Origin: Sphaerolaimus hirsutus
Lineage: Eukaryota > Nematoda > Chromadorea > Monhysterida > Sphaerolaimidae
DNA: 64,000 bases
Reading direction: 5' to 3'
Assembly: GCA_964036195.1 (NCBI GenBank)
Contig: OZ038450.1
Coordinates: 14,448,701-14,512,700, forward strand
Part shown: piece by piece, positions 24,101 to 39,100 of the stretch
How positions within the stretch are numbered: position 1 is the stretch's first letter
How the letters are laid out: every line of letters begins with the position of its first letter
Program-made: the position numbers and the translations under genes
The notes under the pieces: generated by a model
Database searches by the model: none
What the model was told of the DNA's origin: nothing
The model's input: the letters and a program-made list of their open reading frames with translations, nothing else

Positions 24101-27100
24101 TTGTCACGGTTACAATGTCACCCTGTTGAAAGCACGTTAGATATGACCATTTTTTCCCTAGTTCACTGCGCATAATGATAATCAGACAAAATGAAAGGAA
24201 ATTAAAAACTGAAAATGCTGAATCCCTACTCCAGACTAACTTATGTTCTGGTTAAATTGCTTTTGCTTTCATCAACATACCACAAGAATGTATGAGCATG
24301 TCATCCCAACTGTTGTCATGTACATAATAAGTAGCCTGAAAGCTAATGAACATTCGTCGGGCAATTTGCCAAGAGTACGGGGCCCCAGCGGTAAAAATTA
24401 CGCGAAATGCAAACCTTTGAGTGCCGTGGAGAACGCGCCAATTACGTGGACGGCAGTAAGATAAGATTGTAAGACTATGAATTCCAGCGCAATTAATCCA
24501 AGCCACTACAATCCACATGAAGCCAGACTCTATATGTGAGCTACTACTACAGCTCATAAATAGTAGGAAGCAAATGCCCTTTGCAATGAACTCGCGCAAT
24601 TAACATTTGCATACCATGCTCAGTTGCGTAGAATAAGCTGCTGAAAAGTGTCTTTGCTTGCACTCACATTTAAAAGCCAATATTTAATCCGGCCAACAAG
24701 GAACAAACAAAAGGCACACTCAAAAGATAAGCGCCGGCCAGATGGACAGAGTCTCGTTCTCATAGCGCTGGTCGAATCGAAGATGTGCTTGACATAAGCC
24801 CCATTTGGGAGGAAAGACACTATGTAGGGCTGGAAACCCGACCCGTCAAATCAGAACCGTGGACGTAGCCAAAATTTTGTAGCGGGGGGGTTGGATACAG
24901 AGCCCGGCGAACAGGGGTGGGTGGCGCCCCCCCCCCAAAAAAAAAAAAAATTCGCCCCTAGAATAACGGAAAATCCGCTTTTAAGTAACATTTCTTTGGA
25001 TTTTCAAGTATTTTAAAGCTGATGGAAAACTTTTTTCTCCCTTGAAAGTGCGTTTGAAATTTAGTTATAACCTGACAAGGAATTGACTTGGTGCAGGTAC
25101 ACGGTCCAGGACCGGGTACCTGATAAGCCAGGAGCCAGCATAACGGTTTTGGTAGAATCCTCGGTCAAGCGATGCAAGTGGGCCCCAGATTACCACGAAT
25201 ATGGGCAATAACTGAACCCGGTTTAATCGAGTCGAGTCGGGTCGGGTCGGGTTGTCGGGTCAGATTTCGAATCGGGGCGGGCGGCGGGCAACATGCACTT
25301 GGCTGGCACCAACTCAGTGTCAAATCTCGCCGCGGAGCAAACACGCGAAAATATGTCTCTACCTAAATGTGTATCGCCGCGATTTATGACACCCTTTACA
25401 TTCAGTGACAAGACATTTGGTCACAGCTTTATGACCGCTCGCAACAATAGACAATTCCATTTCCAAGGCTCTACGGTAATAAGCGTGAGATCAACTTGGT
25501 TCCCGTCTCAAAGTGGTCCCCTCCTTTCTCAATGATAATGGCTCAATTGAAAGTGGATTTTGAAATATGGCCGCGTAGTAAACGATAATGATTGCGAGCA
25601 ATCAGATGACAAACAATACGTGAATGCATGCATGAGATGGGCCACATAAATTACCGCGGAGATAACGCGCCCGTAAATGGGTGCTGTAATGGCCCCGTTT
25701 TGGCATGTTTTCCTGTGAAATCTGGCGCGGAAAAGCATTGTTTGTATTGTGGGAAAGTAAGCAAAATAGTGTCGTAAATGGCAAACGCGACAAAGCGAAT
25801 TTTAGGCTTCTTATGTCGTCGCGGTATGAGTGGAATGTTATTTACCAAGTGAATGAAGGGTAATGTATTTATGCAATTCGTAGGTGAAATGTGTATGTCA
25901 AATGCTAAATAAATACAAACACAACTTCAAAAGAAAGTCAATGAAAACGTGCGTCAATGAATTTCAAAACTGTTCAGAAACGTTACACACAAAACCAACC
26001 TCTATAAAACCGGTGCTTCGGTCTCATCCTAACCAGCGGTCGAAAAACGCCATTGCAAACGCTAACACTATCCCCCAGCTCCTCATTCTCCGGTATATCG
26101 CACACGGACTGCCTGACGGCACCAGATTTTTTCGACCCGCCCAAATGTTGCCGTCTAGTTGGAAACCAGCCAATTTTCAAATTCTCCGCCGATTGCCACT
26201 GCCAATTTTGATGGTGCCCACTGGGCAGGTGCACAGCAGACTGGGACGAGTGTAACAGGACGAAGTCGTTGCTGATGTTGCTGGTGCTGTTGTGGTGCTG
26301 GCAGCAGATGGACGCGTAGTCGGCCGGCACGATGAGGGAGTGCGCGCAGGGTCTAGGGAGGTGATTTGTGGATGGGTAGATTGGGTTGGCTTTTTGACTA
26401 GACGTTATGAGGCTTTGAGTGTTTTTATGTCGGAGTCAAAGTCACTACATTATTTGTAAATATCTAGCAATTTGCCATGTGAAATTCGGTGGACAGCTGT
26501 AAATTTCAGGGAAGCATTAAATATTAAAAATAACAACGGACTCGTAAAATTTCATGTAAAACCTTGAAATTTTGCTTGCGATTTGACAGGCAGGATTTGG
26601 AAGTCTTCGAAAAGTTGTCAACCGTCAGGAAGGGTGTAAGACCGTCGATGGCATTGCAGAACAGAAAATACTTCTCATAAAACACGGAATGATCTAGCTC
26701 AAAGTCAAGAAATCTTCATATTTTACAAAACTCTTGAGTTCACAGAACATGGGTTAAATGTGACATTGTTCGAAAAAAAGTGCACAATATTGCTGCTCAG
26801 TGGTCGATACTATATTTGTCGACTTATTTCAACATAAATAGTATAAATTTTCGATGTTGATATAAATCTTAAAAAGCACTCTATCGACAATCTCTATTCG
26901 TTCCACATCATCTAAACCCCCTCAACCATTGGCCAAGAAACCGACCCGTCCAACTGTATCACCCTGTTTGCGTTCGGGTTGGCCGCGCCCACGCCCGCAG
27001 TTTTCCGCCTATGCAATCGCTCGCTCGATGGCCGAATGAAAGATACTAATGACGATAGCCAGTCCATTTTTTTCCGGTGGATTATTGGAGTGAAGAATTT

Positions 27101-30100
27101 GATTGATTGATCAAAGTGTCAAATAATAGTTTTTAGTGGTGTTTTTTTGCGAGTCAAATACTCGATGACAGGTGTGTTTTTTGAAGGGGAGTAGGTCAGC
27201 CATAAAATTATGTAATGAATGGGTTGTGTCGTTCGCTAGGATTATTTTAACCTGGAAATGATATGATCGCTATTAAAATGTCTTATAAGTGGCTATGATT
27301 ACATAAACAGGTAATTTTTATAATAACAGTCAATTTCAGAGTGAAATAGCACATCGCAGGATGAACAATCTCCATGCAAAATCAGCATAAAGAACAGTGA
27401 CTATAACAGCGCCTTAAACCGATAAAATCGGTAGACACGCCGATCATAAATCGGAAAAATGAACGCATCTCACGGGCACGGCAGTATTATAAAATTCAGC
27501 AAAGCAAATCGAATACAAAAAGATCTCAAAGTGCACAAAAGCAGGTGCACACACACAAACTGACAGTGAAATGGTCCTAGTGTTGGAAGGATTTTTTGAA
27601 GTGAACATTTTTCTACCAAACGATTTTTTTCCAAATAATGGGTCAGAACTGTTTAATTAAGTATTCCTGATACAACAAAGAAACTATTCAATGATATCCA
27701 GCACTTTTCAATCATATTCAGTCACAAATATTTATGACAAAAGGCATTTATACAACAAATGGACACAAAAAAATTATACTTAAAAAACACATTTGTTCTT
27801 GCAATAATATTGCTTTACAGCTACATACCGTATTACCTCGAATTATCTCTCTTGAATTACCCCCCCCTCAAAATGGGCTGGGGAAATAATAACCCCCCTC
27901 GAAATACCCCCTCCGGAATGATGTATTTATTACTGCTAATTTGTATCGCAGCTACACATAGAGACTAGTTTGTGTAAATAGCTATTTCCGTTTTTATGTC
28001 CAAATATATCCTGTTTGGACACATTTATCACCTCTTTTGTGTATGCAAATGCCTACTATTTACTACGACCCTTACAAAAATTTCTGACGAAATACCCCCC
28101 TCGAATAAGCCCCCCTTCGAATTAACCCCGCCTCAAATTTTGCTGGCGAAATAATAAACCCCCATGGTGGTATTTCGAGGTTATACGGTATTTGATTATT
28201 ACAAAATACATCACGACAAGCATAGAAAACATCTCGGGGGATTTATATTTTGTAAATGTCAGAAAATAAAAAAATCTTATATTCATTTATATTTCCTCAA
28301 GGTTTTTCCGGGGAGATTTTTTATAACAACAAAATATAAAAAATATTTCATTAGTCACTACTAATTTTATATTTTCTCCACTTTTTCACATATTTTCTTT
28401 TTGAGAGGTTTTCTAAAATTATATTTTATTATATTTTCTGTATAAATAACCCATTTTAAATGCTAATCACAACAAAATATGTACCCAATTATGTATATAT
28501 ATGAGTACTTATTTATCATTATCCTATTTTTTATATTTCACCCTGTGTTAGATAACTAAAGAAAAAACATTTTGATGTAAAAACAACATTGAAAAACGTC
28601 GTTTTTTCCAACCCTGTGCATAAATAGTTGCATAATGGGACCAATTTTGCTGCGCGGTGGGAACGGAAGAGTGTGCATCATTTCTAATCATGCACGCTTC
28701 TCATCAGGCCCAGGTGCATCACATCTAATCAGGAACTGCCTCACTTCTAATCAGAACTTAATTAAACGTTTCTGCCTCACTTCTAATCAGGTACTGCTTC
28801 ATTTCTCATCAAAAGTGCATCACTTTTCATCAAAGCTCTTAATTGACCTTCTGCCCCACATCTAATCATGTACTGCATCACTTCTAATCAAGCATTTATT
28901 AGGTTGTCAACTAAGTAACATTAGTTTTTTGTGATCACACATACACAAAAAATTAAGATTACTTAGTTGACAACCTAATACTTACACAATATTTCTCATC
29001 AATATTTATGCTGTGTCTATGGTGCTTATTGCATTACCTCACATCAAAGTCAAAAAGTTCATCTGATCAATGCCACTGGTCAAAAAAGCTACAGAATGCA
29101 CTTTGCACCTGTTGGAATTAGTATTGCCTGGGAAATGCATATGTTGGTGTGGCACCTGCTTGTTTGTTGCCATTTATACTCAGTTCTTTCGATACCGCAA
29201 TGCAGCATCACTTTTAAGTACACTTGAGCTAAAAATGGAAAGGGATTAGCTTGGAATTATGCACAGTTTTCAAATATAAGTTTTCAAACCAGGATGTGTA
29301 TGATTTTCAATGTAAAGAATTGGCTTATTTTTTGATGAGAGACCTGGGATGACATCCTCATCCCCAATTAAATGAAAAGCAGTCATGCTTCAATGAAGTG
29401 AAAATTCAATTTGGCTGGGAAACCTAAATACTTGTGTAAGATGTGCAACCTTCACATGAGCTAATCCCTTTCCATTTTAGCTCAAGTGTACTGAAAAGTG
29501 ATATTGGCACTGGTGATTGCAGTATCAAATGAACTGTGTATCAAAGGGAAACAAACAAGCAGGTGCCACACAGACAGCATTGATCAGATGAATTTTTTGA
29601 CTTTGATGTGAGGTAATGCGAGAAGCACCATAGACACAGCATAAATATTGATGAGAAATATTGTGTAAGTAAATTCTTGATTAGAAGTGATGCAGTACAT
29701 GATTAGATGTGGGGCAGAAGGTCGATTAAGTGCTTTGATGAAAAGTGATGCACTTTTGATGAGAAATGAAGCAGTACCTGATTAGAAGTGAGGCAGAAAT
29801 GCTTAATTACGTTCTGATTAGAAGTGAGGCAGTTCCTGATTAGATGTGATGCACCTGGGCTTGATGAGAAACGTGCATGATTAGAAGTGGTCCGTACTCG
29901 GAACGGAACGGGATGGTTTCGGACACCCATATGGTTGCGGATTGCCTTTGATCAGTCCATGGAAAAATGCATTTTTATCACAAAATACACACATACGCAG
30001 AAATTGCAGTGAATATTGTTGCACAACTTAACAAGAGCTAGCTAGATGCTAGATAACAAACCACTCAATCAGGCAATGCAAACACAAATTTATTGCAGTT

Positions 30101-33100
30101 TATTTTATTCTAGTAGAATCAAATGAAATTGTGGCGTGCGGCTATTATCCCTATTTACTACTGCATAGCAGGCTTCACAAAGCGCTGAAGAATGTCTTTT
30201 AAATTAACAAAAGCGACTTTAAGTATTTCTACTTGTAAAATTTTCATTTATGTTTGAAGAAAGAAGTCAATTTCAATGATTTTGCTCGTTCTTCAATAGA
30301 ATATTTGCGATGGTCCCAACATAAAAAAATTTACCAAAATTTTGACCCAATATATTATAGCAACCGATCATCCACACAATTTTTCCTATTTTCGGCTAAA
30401 CTCTCCATAACAGTATCAATCAACTGACCCAAATTGAATCGAATCAAGTCAAGTCACGCCCACGTATTTCTACATTAGCCAGCAACCAAAAAAAATCTGG
30501 AAAAAAATATTCCACGCGGCTCCCGCTGGGACACTATCTTATTTGGCTGGCCGTCTATTGGCTGGCAACTGTAAGAACTAGCGGTTAGGAAATTGCACCG
30601 CTGCGTGTCCAATCTCAATGGCACACAGATGAATATCGCTAGAACTACTTATATATTACAGTTGGAGCAAACGCAGTTGGAGCGACGTACAAAACTGTAA
30701 CTTATACGCGGTACAGTAGCGAGTTAGCGGTGCCAAATTGAGTGCAAACAAGTGTCATACACGTGAGAATGGAAATTTATGTGCCTGCCTCATTAAAATG
30801 AGACAAAAAGATCCGAAATCAATGATTGAATGCGACATTTTCCATCACAGTTTGAAAATATTTGGACAACCAAAAACTTCACACACATGAACATTTTCGA
30901 TCTTCCAACAAGCTTGACAGCTACTTGTCAACGGAAACACAAAGACACAAAGGCAAGCTTACGCAACACACGGACAGGCTTCACGAACTGTGAAAGTGAC
31001 ACCCAGCCCCAACACCCACATACACACATGATTGAGCTAAACCAAATATTTGACGCCAGTCCTGTGTTGGTACAGGGATCATAATTTACCCAGGTAGATT
31101 TGAACGGTTCTGTGTCTAAGCAGTACCTTCTATTTATAAAATCGAAATTTTAGAGAAAGCATAAATATAGAAACTACAGTATAGTTTCACGGCACGTTAC
31201 CGCATCTCGAAGGTAAATAAAATATCTTGTTTGTATTTACATAACACATCAGGTTGTAGTAATATTTAAAACAGACACGTGGCAAATTACAAAATCCGGG
31301 ATCGGCTAGCGGAATGGAAACAAGCTCATGAAATACAGATACATACATAACCCACTGACCGACTTTATAACAGCTAACTAAATAGACATCGTCTTCGTGT
31401 AGCTTGAACCTTCCCTCAGAACCTACCGAAACCCATAAAACCTACAAAAATCCAATCAGCTGAGGCAACCAGACGGTAGCTAGCAATAAATGCGAACTGT
31501 AATTATTACAGGAAGACCGCATTTTTGTGGCCTCCGAGCTTAATAAACAGCAGTTCCTGGATAGAAGGCTAGGGCGGGGTGGAGGGGCGCATGCAAGCGT
31601 ACATGCAAGCCATGACTGGGCCCGAATTCAATTAGAAGGTAAGGCTCAACGTAAGGCGCCCGACACGCGAGTAAGCGCATGAAACTGTGCGCAGTTACAT
31701 GCGCTTACTCGCGTGTCGGGCTCCTTACGCTCCAATTGAATCTGGCCCCCGGCGTTCACTGATTATTCATGCGCAGCTGTCCCAGCTGTTCTTCCGAGCA
31801 GCGCCCCCATCCCCGTCTGTGATAGCGGGTAGTTCAGAATGACCCGCAAGGTTGCAAACGCATTGCATAGGTCAGCATGGATATTGTTAGCTAGTTTCCA
31901 CGGTTTTTGTCAGTTCAAGTCAGTTTATTTGAAATAGCTATTTATCATTGGCTCCCACCGTACACCTACCGTAACATCACTGAATACAGCCGCATGTTAC
32001 AAATTCCATGATCCACACCGTAAACACGCGAGCGCACTTCCAGCGTGATGTCAGGGCGTGGCCGCGCATGCTGTAAGCTCCTGTCACGATGAACAATGAC
32101 TGTTCCAATAATAATAGCCCGCGCTTTTGTCAGAACACAAGTGCCCGTGGCATTTCCACACGCGAAAGGGCCTATCAACGAAAATGATAATGAGGGCGCA
32201 GTGCACTGTACACACCCTCGAAACTGAACAATATGCCTACAGGGAGCAGACCCAGACCCTGTAAAATATCAAATGTCATGCAAAGTGTCAAAAGTCACGT
32301 AAAATGCCCTGCAAAATGGCGACCGAGTTGGCCATTTTACATGACTTTTGACACTTTGCAGGACATTTGACATTTTACAGGGTCCGGGATTGGCACCAGT
32401 TCGAAATGTGGACATCTGCCGCGAGCGATAGGTGACACGCAGGGCGCAATAAAATGGAACCGGGAAACACGGAACAATGCAGTGCGATGCAACTTTATGA
32501 CCAGAAGTGCGGGTCGCGTGTGCGCTGGTTTCGGGCCGAATTATGGCTTGGACAACGGAAAGTGGAATGGCTTTACCGCAATGAACTTGAACGTGTAGAA
32601 ATTTAAAGTTGTCGCAGAGTCTAGCAAGTGGAAGTGCGACGACAATAGCCGGGCTCACTTTTACGCGCTTCATTGGATTCATGTTCCCATCCCCATGAAC
32701 AGGGGGGGGGAGGAAAACGTTATACAAGCTGCCCACTCGAGCACTGCCTCGCACCATTTGTTGCTAGTGCAGCGCACTGCATTCAAACACACACACGTGG
32801 AAAACTAGAAGGGAGAATGGTGCAGTGCAATGCAATTGTGATGACACGAAACAAACTTGACTTGGCGAATGTGGGTGGAACCTGATATCAACGCAAAGTG
32901 GAAAAATGGATAATAGGGAGGGAGAAAATTGAATTTGACAATGGGTAGGAGGGAACAGTGCCGATCTGTCACATGCAGTTTTATCACTTTTGCCCAGTCG
33001 CAACCCATCCGAACAAATTGGAACCTAATCAAGGTCATTCCATTTTGCATTGTGAACGTCAAGTTCAATGAAACACGACAATGCAATGAGAATGTACAGT

Positions 33101-36100
33101 GGTAAGGAAACAAATTGAAATGTGTTCGAAAATGTTCACTATGATGCACCCCCGCTGGGTTCCAATCAAATTTATTTAAAAAATGCACTTAAAAATGACT
33201 GATGTTATATCTGAAATGAATACGATGAGATTCAGGCGAGGCATTACATTTTATAAAAAATTCATCTTCCAATTTTCATCTAACGCAATAAAATATTACG
33301 AAATTTTAGAAAATTCACACAGATAAATTTTTCCATAAATTATCTTTCGTATTTATTACGAAGTTCGAAAGAACCATTCAAAAAATAAAAATGAAACGAT
33401 GTATGTAACGAACACGAGCCTGAAACTACGACTAAAAAACAGCGGGTGGGCCGATTTTTTACAAATCAAATAAACGAGAAAATACTGTGAATAGACATAA
33501 AAAGTAAAATAAAATTGCATGTGTAGTAGGTAGGCCGATCTGAACGCACCGGTTAAGTGCAAAATGCCAATTACCTACAACAAAAAATTTCTTTGAAAAA
33601 CATTCACATTTTTAGTCAGCAAAGAAACGTAAAATACTTTCAGGAATAAGACACGACACAAAAAGCGTCGCTTATTTGCATTTCACACAACGGCCAGACA
33701 CAGAGTCGATGTAAAATCAACTGCAAACAATTGAAACTATGTCAGTCCATTCAAGAATTTAATATAGCACAGCACTTCACGTAAAGTATAAAAATCGTTT
33801 CCCCTATTCACACCCTTTAACGGACTCCTGGACGCAATTCCGCATGTACCGGTCAAGTGACAAGACAAGTGTCAAGTGTCATAAAAATCACCTTGAAGTG
33901 TAGTATTCAAAAATGATGTCTGAAAAAAGTTTCGTTTGACAGCAATAACAAGTGACAAATTGTACCATTTATTGGTTGTTGACACTTGCTACGTCACTTG
34001 ACGATACAAAATCGTCCCCTGCACAAAATACCCGTTTGGTTTGGCATTCAATCAAATAACTGTCAAAACTCATTGAAAACCTACTCTGTACAAACATTTA
34101 CACATTAGCAGAGGCGCCAAACTGCAGCAAGGGCACTTTCATGATGGGAACTGGAAACACTCGATAGCTCATGCATGGTCGCACTTCAGCACATCACAAT
34201 AACATAGCATAACACAACATTCATAATGGGACCGAGCCTAACTAAACATATAAATCAAGCAGTAAGCACCTTTGTAGTATATGTGCAAGGAGCTTCCCTA
34301 TGAAACCAACTACAGTACCGAATGGGGGGGGGGGTGGAGCCAGATCCAATAGAAGGTAAGGCGCATGTAAAGCGCCTTACACGCGAGTAAGACAATGAAA
34401 ATGTGGAAGGTTGTGCACAAATTTAGTGCTCATTTGCGTATTGTGAGCCTTACGTTCGAATTGAATTTGGGACCAGGAATGCATCCCTGGTATATATTTA
34501 TGTAATTTTCACACATGCAAACATGATCTGCTATTGCTTATGTGCACAGCTGACTGTTGGTGGGTAAATGCATCAAAGGTCGTTGCATAAATAACGAACG
34601 TTTTTGCTCATTGTCACGGTTCAGTGATGACCCGAAATTATGCTAATTGTGCACCACAGCGATGAGCGATTTTTAGGTGAGGCCATTTTCGGTTGGATGC
34701 ACAAAAATTCTTGTCCAAAAATTGCATAAATTTTAACGAACGTCAAATGAATGTGCGTTGAGAAGTGTTCAAAAACACGAGATACACAAAGGACAGGATC
34801 ATTCTAAATTGTTCGTTATTTATGCAACAGTTCGATACAAAACATAAAGCTCAGTCATAAAATTGAATGTTTTCACACCACAACCTGACTTCCACATGTA
34901 TTAACCTGCGACGAAGCGACGAAAGATGATCTTATATTTCAAACATTATTGCTGTCAAAACGAATGAAGCGGCAAATGGGGCAAAGGACGAGATTTAATA
35001 AACCCCCATTCATTTTCGGGTTGCCCGCTTCATCCATCATTTCATGCTTCATTATTATAATTCATTCGCTTTACATAATCTAAGATACACTGAATTGGGC
35101 TGCCCGAAAAAACTATCGGGCAAATAGAACTGAACGCCAAGTTACCGCTGTGACAGCTTATGTTTCCGTTGGACGCCTTAAGCAAAGCTTTCACTTATTT
35201 GCACACGGCATAAAGACATTTTCATGCACGCAAGTATGCTTTCAACATCGTTTTTCCTACCTACCCACGCGAAGAAAAGCAAAGCAGTCATGCTAAAAGC
35301 ATAAAAACACTAGCTGAACCTAACAGGAAGCTACTTATAAAACTGGGAGCTTTTGCACCAGCATAAGACCTAGGACTGGGGCCAGTTCCTAGACAGTGTC
35401 AAGTGACAAGAGAGGTAAAAATTGACAAGTGTAAAACATTCAATGACAGTTTCTTGTAGCGTCTTCTACCCTTTATCTCTAATTTACTATGACTTGTAAA
35501 TTCTGTTCACTTGACATAGCGCAGAGTAGGATCTTGACAGTGACAACCAAGGCGTGCTGACAAACAATTCACACTTCAGACACAATCCACATAACACTGA
35601 GTTTCAAGTGTGTTCAGTACTTGAAATAAATAAGTAGATGAACAAAAAAAACAGAACTCAATCGGGACTGCCTTGATGTTCAGAGCTGCACTCGAACTTG
35701 AGAACGGAAAAAATCACCGCTTCTCGAAAAGAGCAAAATGCAAATAAATACTACAAAAAAAAGAAAAAGAGAGAAAAAGAACCTGTCAGCTTTTCTAGAA
35801 ATAAATATGTAATACCGCTTTGTATGCTCGCTAGGCATCTCGAAACTAGTGCAAATAGAAATAGCGCAAGCAATGTATGCAGTGTTTGCCCATGGGATAA
35901 GCTCATATCCCATTTATAAGGAAGCCATTGTTTGAAAGCTTTGCGGAGAAAACTGAAGATATTCACCTATTCCGCAAATAGCTTAATTTTTTTATGTGAA
36001 TAAGGAGTGAATATTTCTGAATGCTTCTGATTCATGGCGTTTGAATTTAAACATTCTATTTAGATGTAAATTGTAAATACCCATTTCATACATACATTTT

Positions 36101-39100
36101 ACTCACACTCAACTAGCCCAAATAACATACAGAAAACGGAGGGTGATCAGCCCACAATGAGAAATCAACATTTTCACTCGCCCACTTGAACAAACGCACT
36201 TTCGAAATCATGCACTGAATCAAGAAAACTATTTCGCCCCAGTGGGATTTGAACATAGAACACATCAGCTAACCACCGATGTGTAGCCAAGCTCGGAAAA
36301 TTAATGGGTCTCCAAGGTGAAATGGGACTGGAGTCACGTGCTTTTTGAAATGAATAATGCTCAAGAATTGATTTGGCATCATGCTTGGACTCTGTGCTAT
36401 GTGCTTGAGCTTCTGAACGGCAAAAAGTGCCAGGGAAGCAAGTATTTTTCTGTATTTTACATGAACAGGAGCCCACTCTAAATTTTGGCAAGTTTCAAAA
36501 ATCAAGACAGGTTATTTTACTAAGTGAACTGGGAATGATATGTTGCATACACCGTTGACAAACATCCTGAGGTATCGACACAATTAGAACCTGGATCCTG
36601 ATACACTTCCTCCACGAGACAACGTGAGAGCAGTGACAACAGCACCGCCGACCCAGGCGTAAAAAGTGTTCAAAAATCGAATTTCAATGCGAAACCGACA
36701 AATGAGAGTGAATCAACCTCCACAATCACTTCAAACATCAAAAAAGGGCCGCAATCACTTCAAAATACACCAAAAGAATCCCATCATACCACGCATTTCT
36801 CATACATTGAACCCGGGAAAAGCGGCGGCGGCACTTGAATCACGAAATCACACGAACGGAATGGCACTTTTGATGGCACAATGACAACAATTCAAAATCG
36901 TTCCCTTTTGCTTCGGAGCGACTGCTTTGAGGAAACTGGCTGGAAATGAACGAGGCTGGGAAAATGGGAATGGAATGGGGAATGGGCGTCGTTAGACATC
37001 TGGCTCATTAGGCGTCAGTTAAGAGTGAAGTTGAATGAATGTTTTGAGTGTGTGTCACTGCTATTTACTTCGTTGTATTCTGGGCAATCAGAAGACAAAT
37101 AAAAAGTGTAAATGCCTGCACAACAAACAACTGGTCGAAAACAATCGGTCAAACATGTCCCCAAGACATCAGAACAACATTTCATCCACTTGAATCACGC
37201 TGCTCTAATCCCGGAGCAAACCCATCAGGATGCAGATTTGGCAGTGGGGCGGGGGTGGGGTGAAAGCTCTGAAAAAATGCAAATGGCACACGAAGAAAAA
37301 TTTCTAAAAATGACAGAAAATCAACTGAAAAATGGTGATAGATAAGCTTAGATTTTTAGAGCCAGCCTGATTGAATTAGATGGTAAAGAACTTACCCCAC
37401 TATCCAATTCAATGGGACACGAGTTGTTCGTAGCCGGTTATATACCACACTGAATCAGGCAACATTGTGAACATGAGTATTTGAGTATAAGTGACAAGAT
37501 AAGTGATAACTTGCAAGCAAAGTTATGGGGAAAGTCAAGTAACAAGAAAACATGAATTAGGTAAGTGAAATGGACCTGCAAGGTTGCTTTTAGCTTGACC
37601 TACTACAACGTAACTTTACTTATAACTTACCACTTCTCTTGTCACTTTTATGCTTGCAAAAATGGATCCATGTATAAAAACTAGAACACCCCCCACAGTA
37701 CACAAAACTGCCAAATCCGCACAGCAGCGATAGCTTGCGAAAAGCGAGCATTTGTGATTGTTTATTGCGCACTGCCGCGTGATGATATGATGTAAGCAGC
37801 TTTTAGGGCCCGTATTAGAACGCGACTGGCACCATTCTTCAAAATGTTCACATCGTGGGAATCTTGTTCAGGTTTTAGATGTCCTGCGAAAGCGACAAAT
37901 TCGCAGAGTCTCAATTTCAAGGTGAAACTGTCATTGGCACAATCGAAGGGGGTCGCTATTATTAGTGTTGGGAGATAGTGTTTGCGAATGATTAGGATTT
38001 TCGATTTTTTTATATTTTTCAATATCATACCTCCGCAAATTGTTTTAACATCTTGACTATCAAAAAAATGCTCATATCATATTTATACTCGATGCTCTAT
38101 AACACACGTGCCAAGTCCAACCCTAAACACTATCACTAATTTAAATCTCAAACTGAATAAAGCTGAAAATTGCCAAATTTCATAGCGCCGAAGCACTTAG
38201 AGCGCGGGGCCGCGTGAGACAGACAGGCCATCTCGAGCAGAACGCACAATTTCCGTTTCGTTTCATCCACAAAGCCAATCAGTGCCTCATTACGAATGAT
38301 AGCATCATGCTCGAAGCGGCGGAGATTTCAATTCTCACCATGCAGCCCGGTTTGTCACCGCTGAATTTGCACAGGGCATTCTGGGCATGGATATGTGCAA
38401 ATCGAGCACATATACACACTTGTTGCGAGACTCATTTCGTAATGAGAAGTGCTTTGCGATCGGGCCATGGCGCACTTGATGCGAGAGTTTGGGGTGCATT
38501 ATTTTGAGGATCCTTTAAGCAACAAATTGAGCATCCTGCGTGTGTGTAGCAATGATAAAGCCACAATAGCTGCGGTGCTTTTCCGAGAAACAGAGCACTG
38601 CACTGCCAAATTGAGCCAATCAAGCGAAACAATCATTAAAAACTATTTGTACCTGCTTAACCTGACGCCAAAAATGTTCCCCAAATTCCCTAACAACCCT
38701 ACCTATTTAACATGCACCCAATCAAATAAATATGCATCTGACACAAATCCCCACAGGAAGACATATTTACGAATTTCAAAATGAAAACGCAAATCGAAAC
38801 TGCACGCAGCATGTAAAATGTCACAGAGACAGATAAAGCATCGCGGCAGGTGGTGCAGCATGACAGGTGAAACGTTGATGGGTGATAAGCGGACGCATAA
38901 ATATGTTATGTGCGCGCGTAAATGGTTGATGAGTGAATGATTAATGATGGGAGACTATAAAATAGTCCGTGGCACGGAAATGGGAATGGAAATGGAGTAA
39001 ATGGACGTAAAAATAACGGAACAAATATGTAAAAAGCCATAAAAATGTTGTTCACTCACGATTTTTGGGCCGGAAAAACATCCGCATTCTGTTCTCGACG

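Larger units (their letters stand above)
19253..25999 (-). other. intron or intergenic stretch, about 6.7 kb
   Basis: Holds a CGGTAC-rich repeat (20.26-20.45 kb), a hairpin element (21.9-22.3 kb) and a GGGTC-rich repeat (25.1-25.3 kb), listed separately. Poly-C/A runs follow a TE-like ACGTAGCCAAAATTTTGTAG motif at 24863-24955. The remainder is AT-rich. Frames such as 24252-24599 and 25602-25848 on the minus strand show no domain features. Confidence 0.5.

Noticed and set aside
26963-27008. 46-bp minus-strand candidate exon (RKTAGVGAANPNANR)
   Set aside because: Splice sites are present, but entry phase 2 and exit phase 0 match no pair of neighbouring exons, and 46 bp of GC-rich sequence is weak evidence.
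38214-38784. Overlapping plus-strand frames near 38.5 kb
   Set aside because: No domain, no codon bias and no splice context; considered chance open frames in a locally GC-richer patch.
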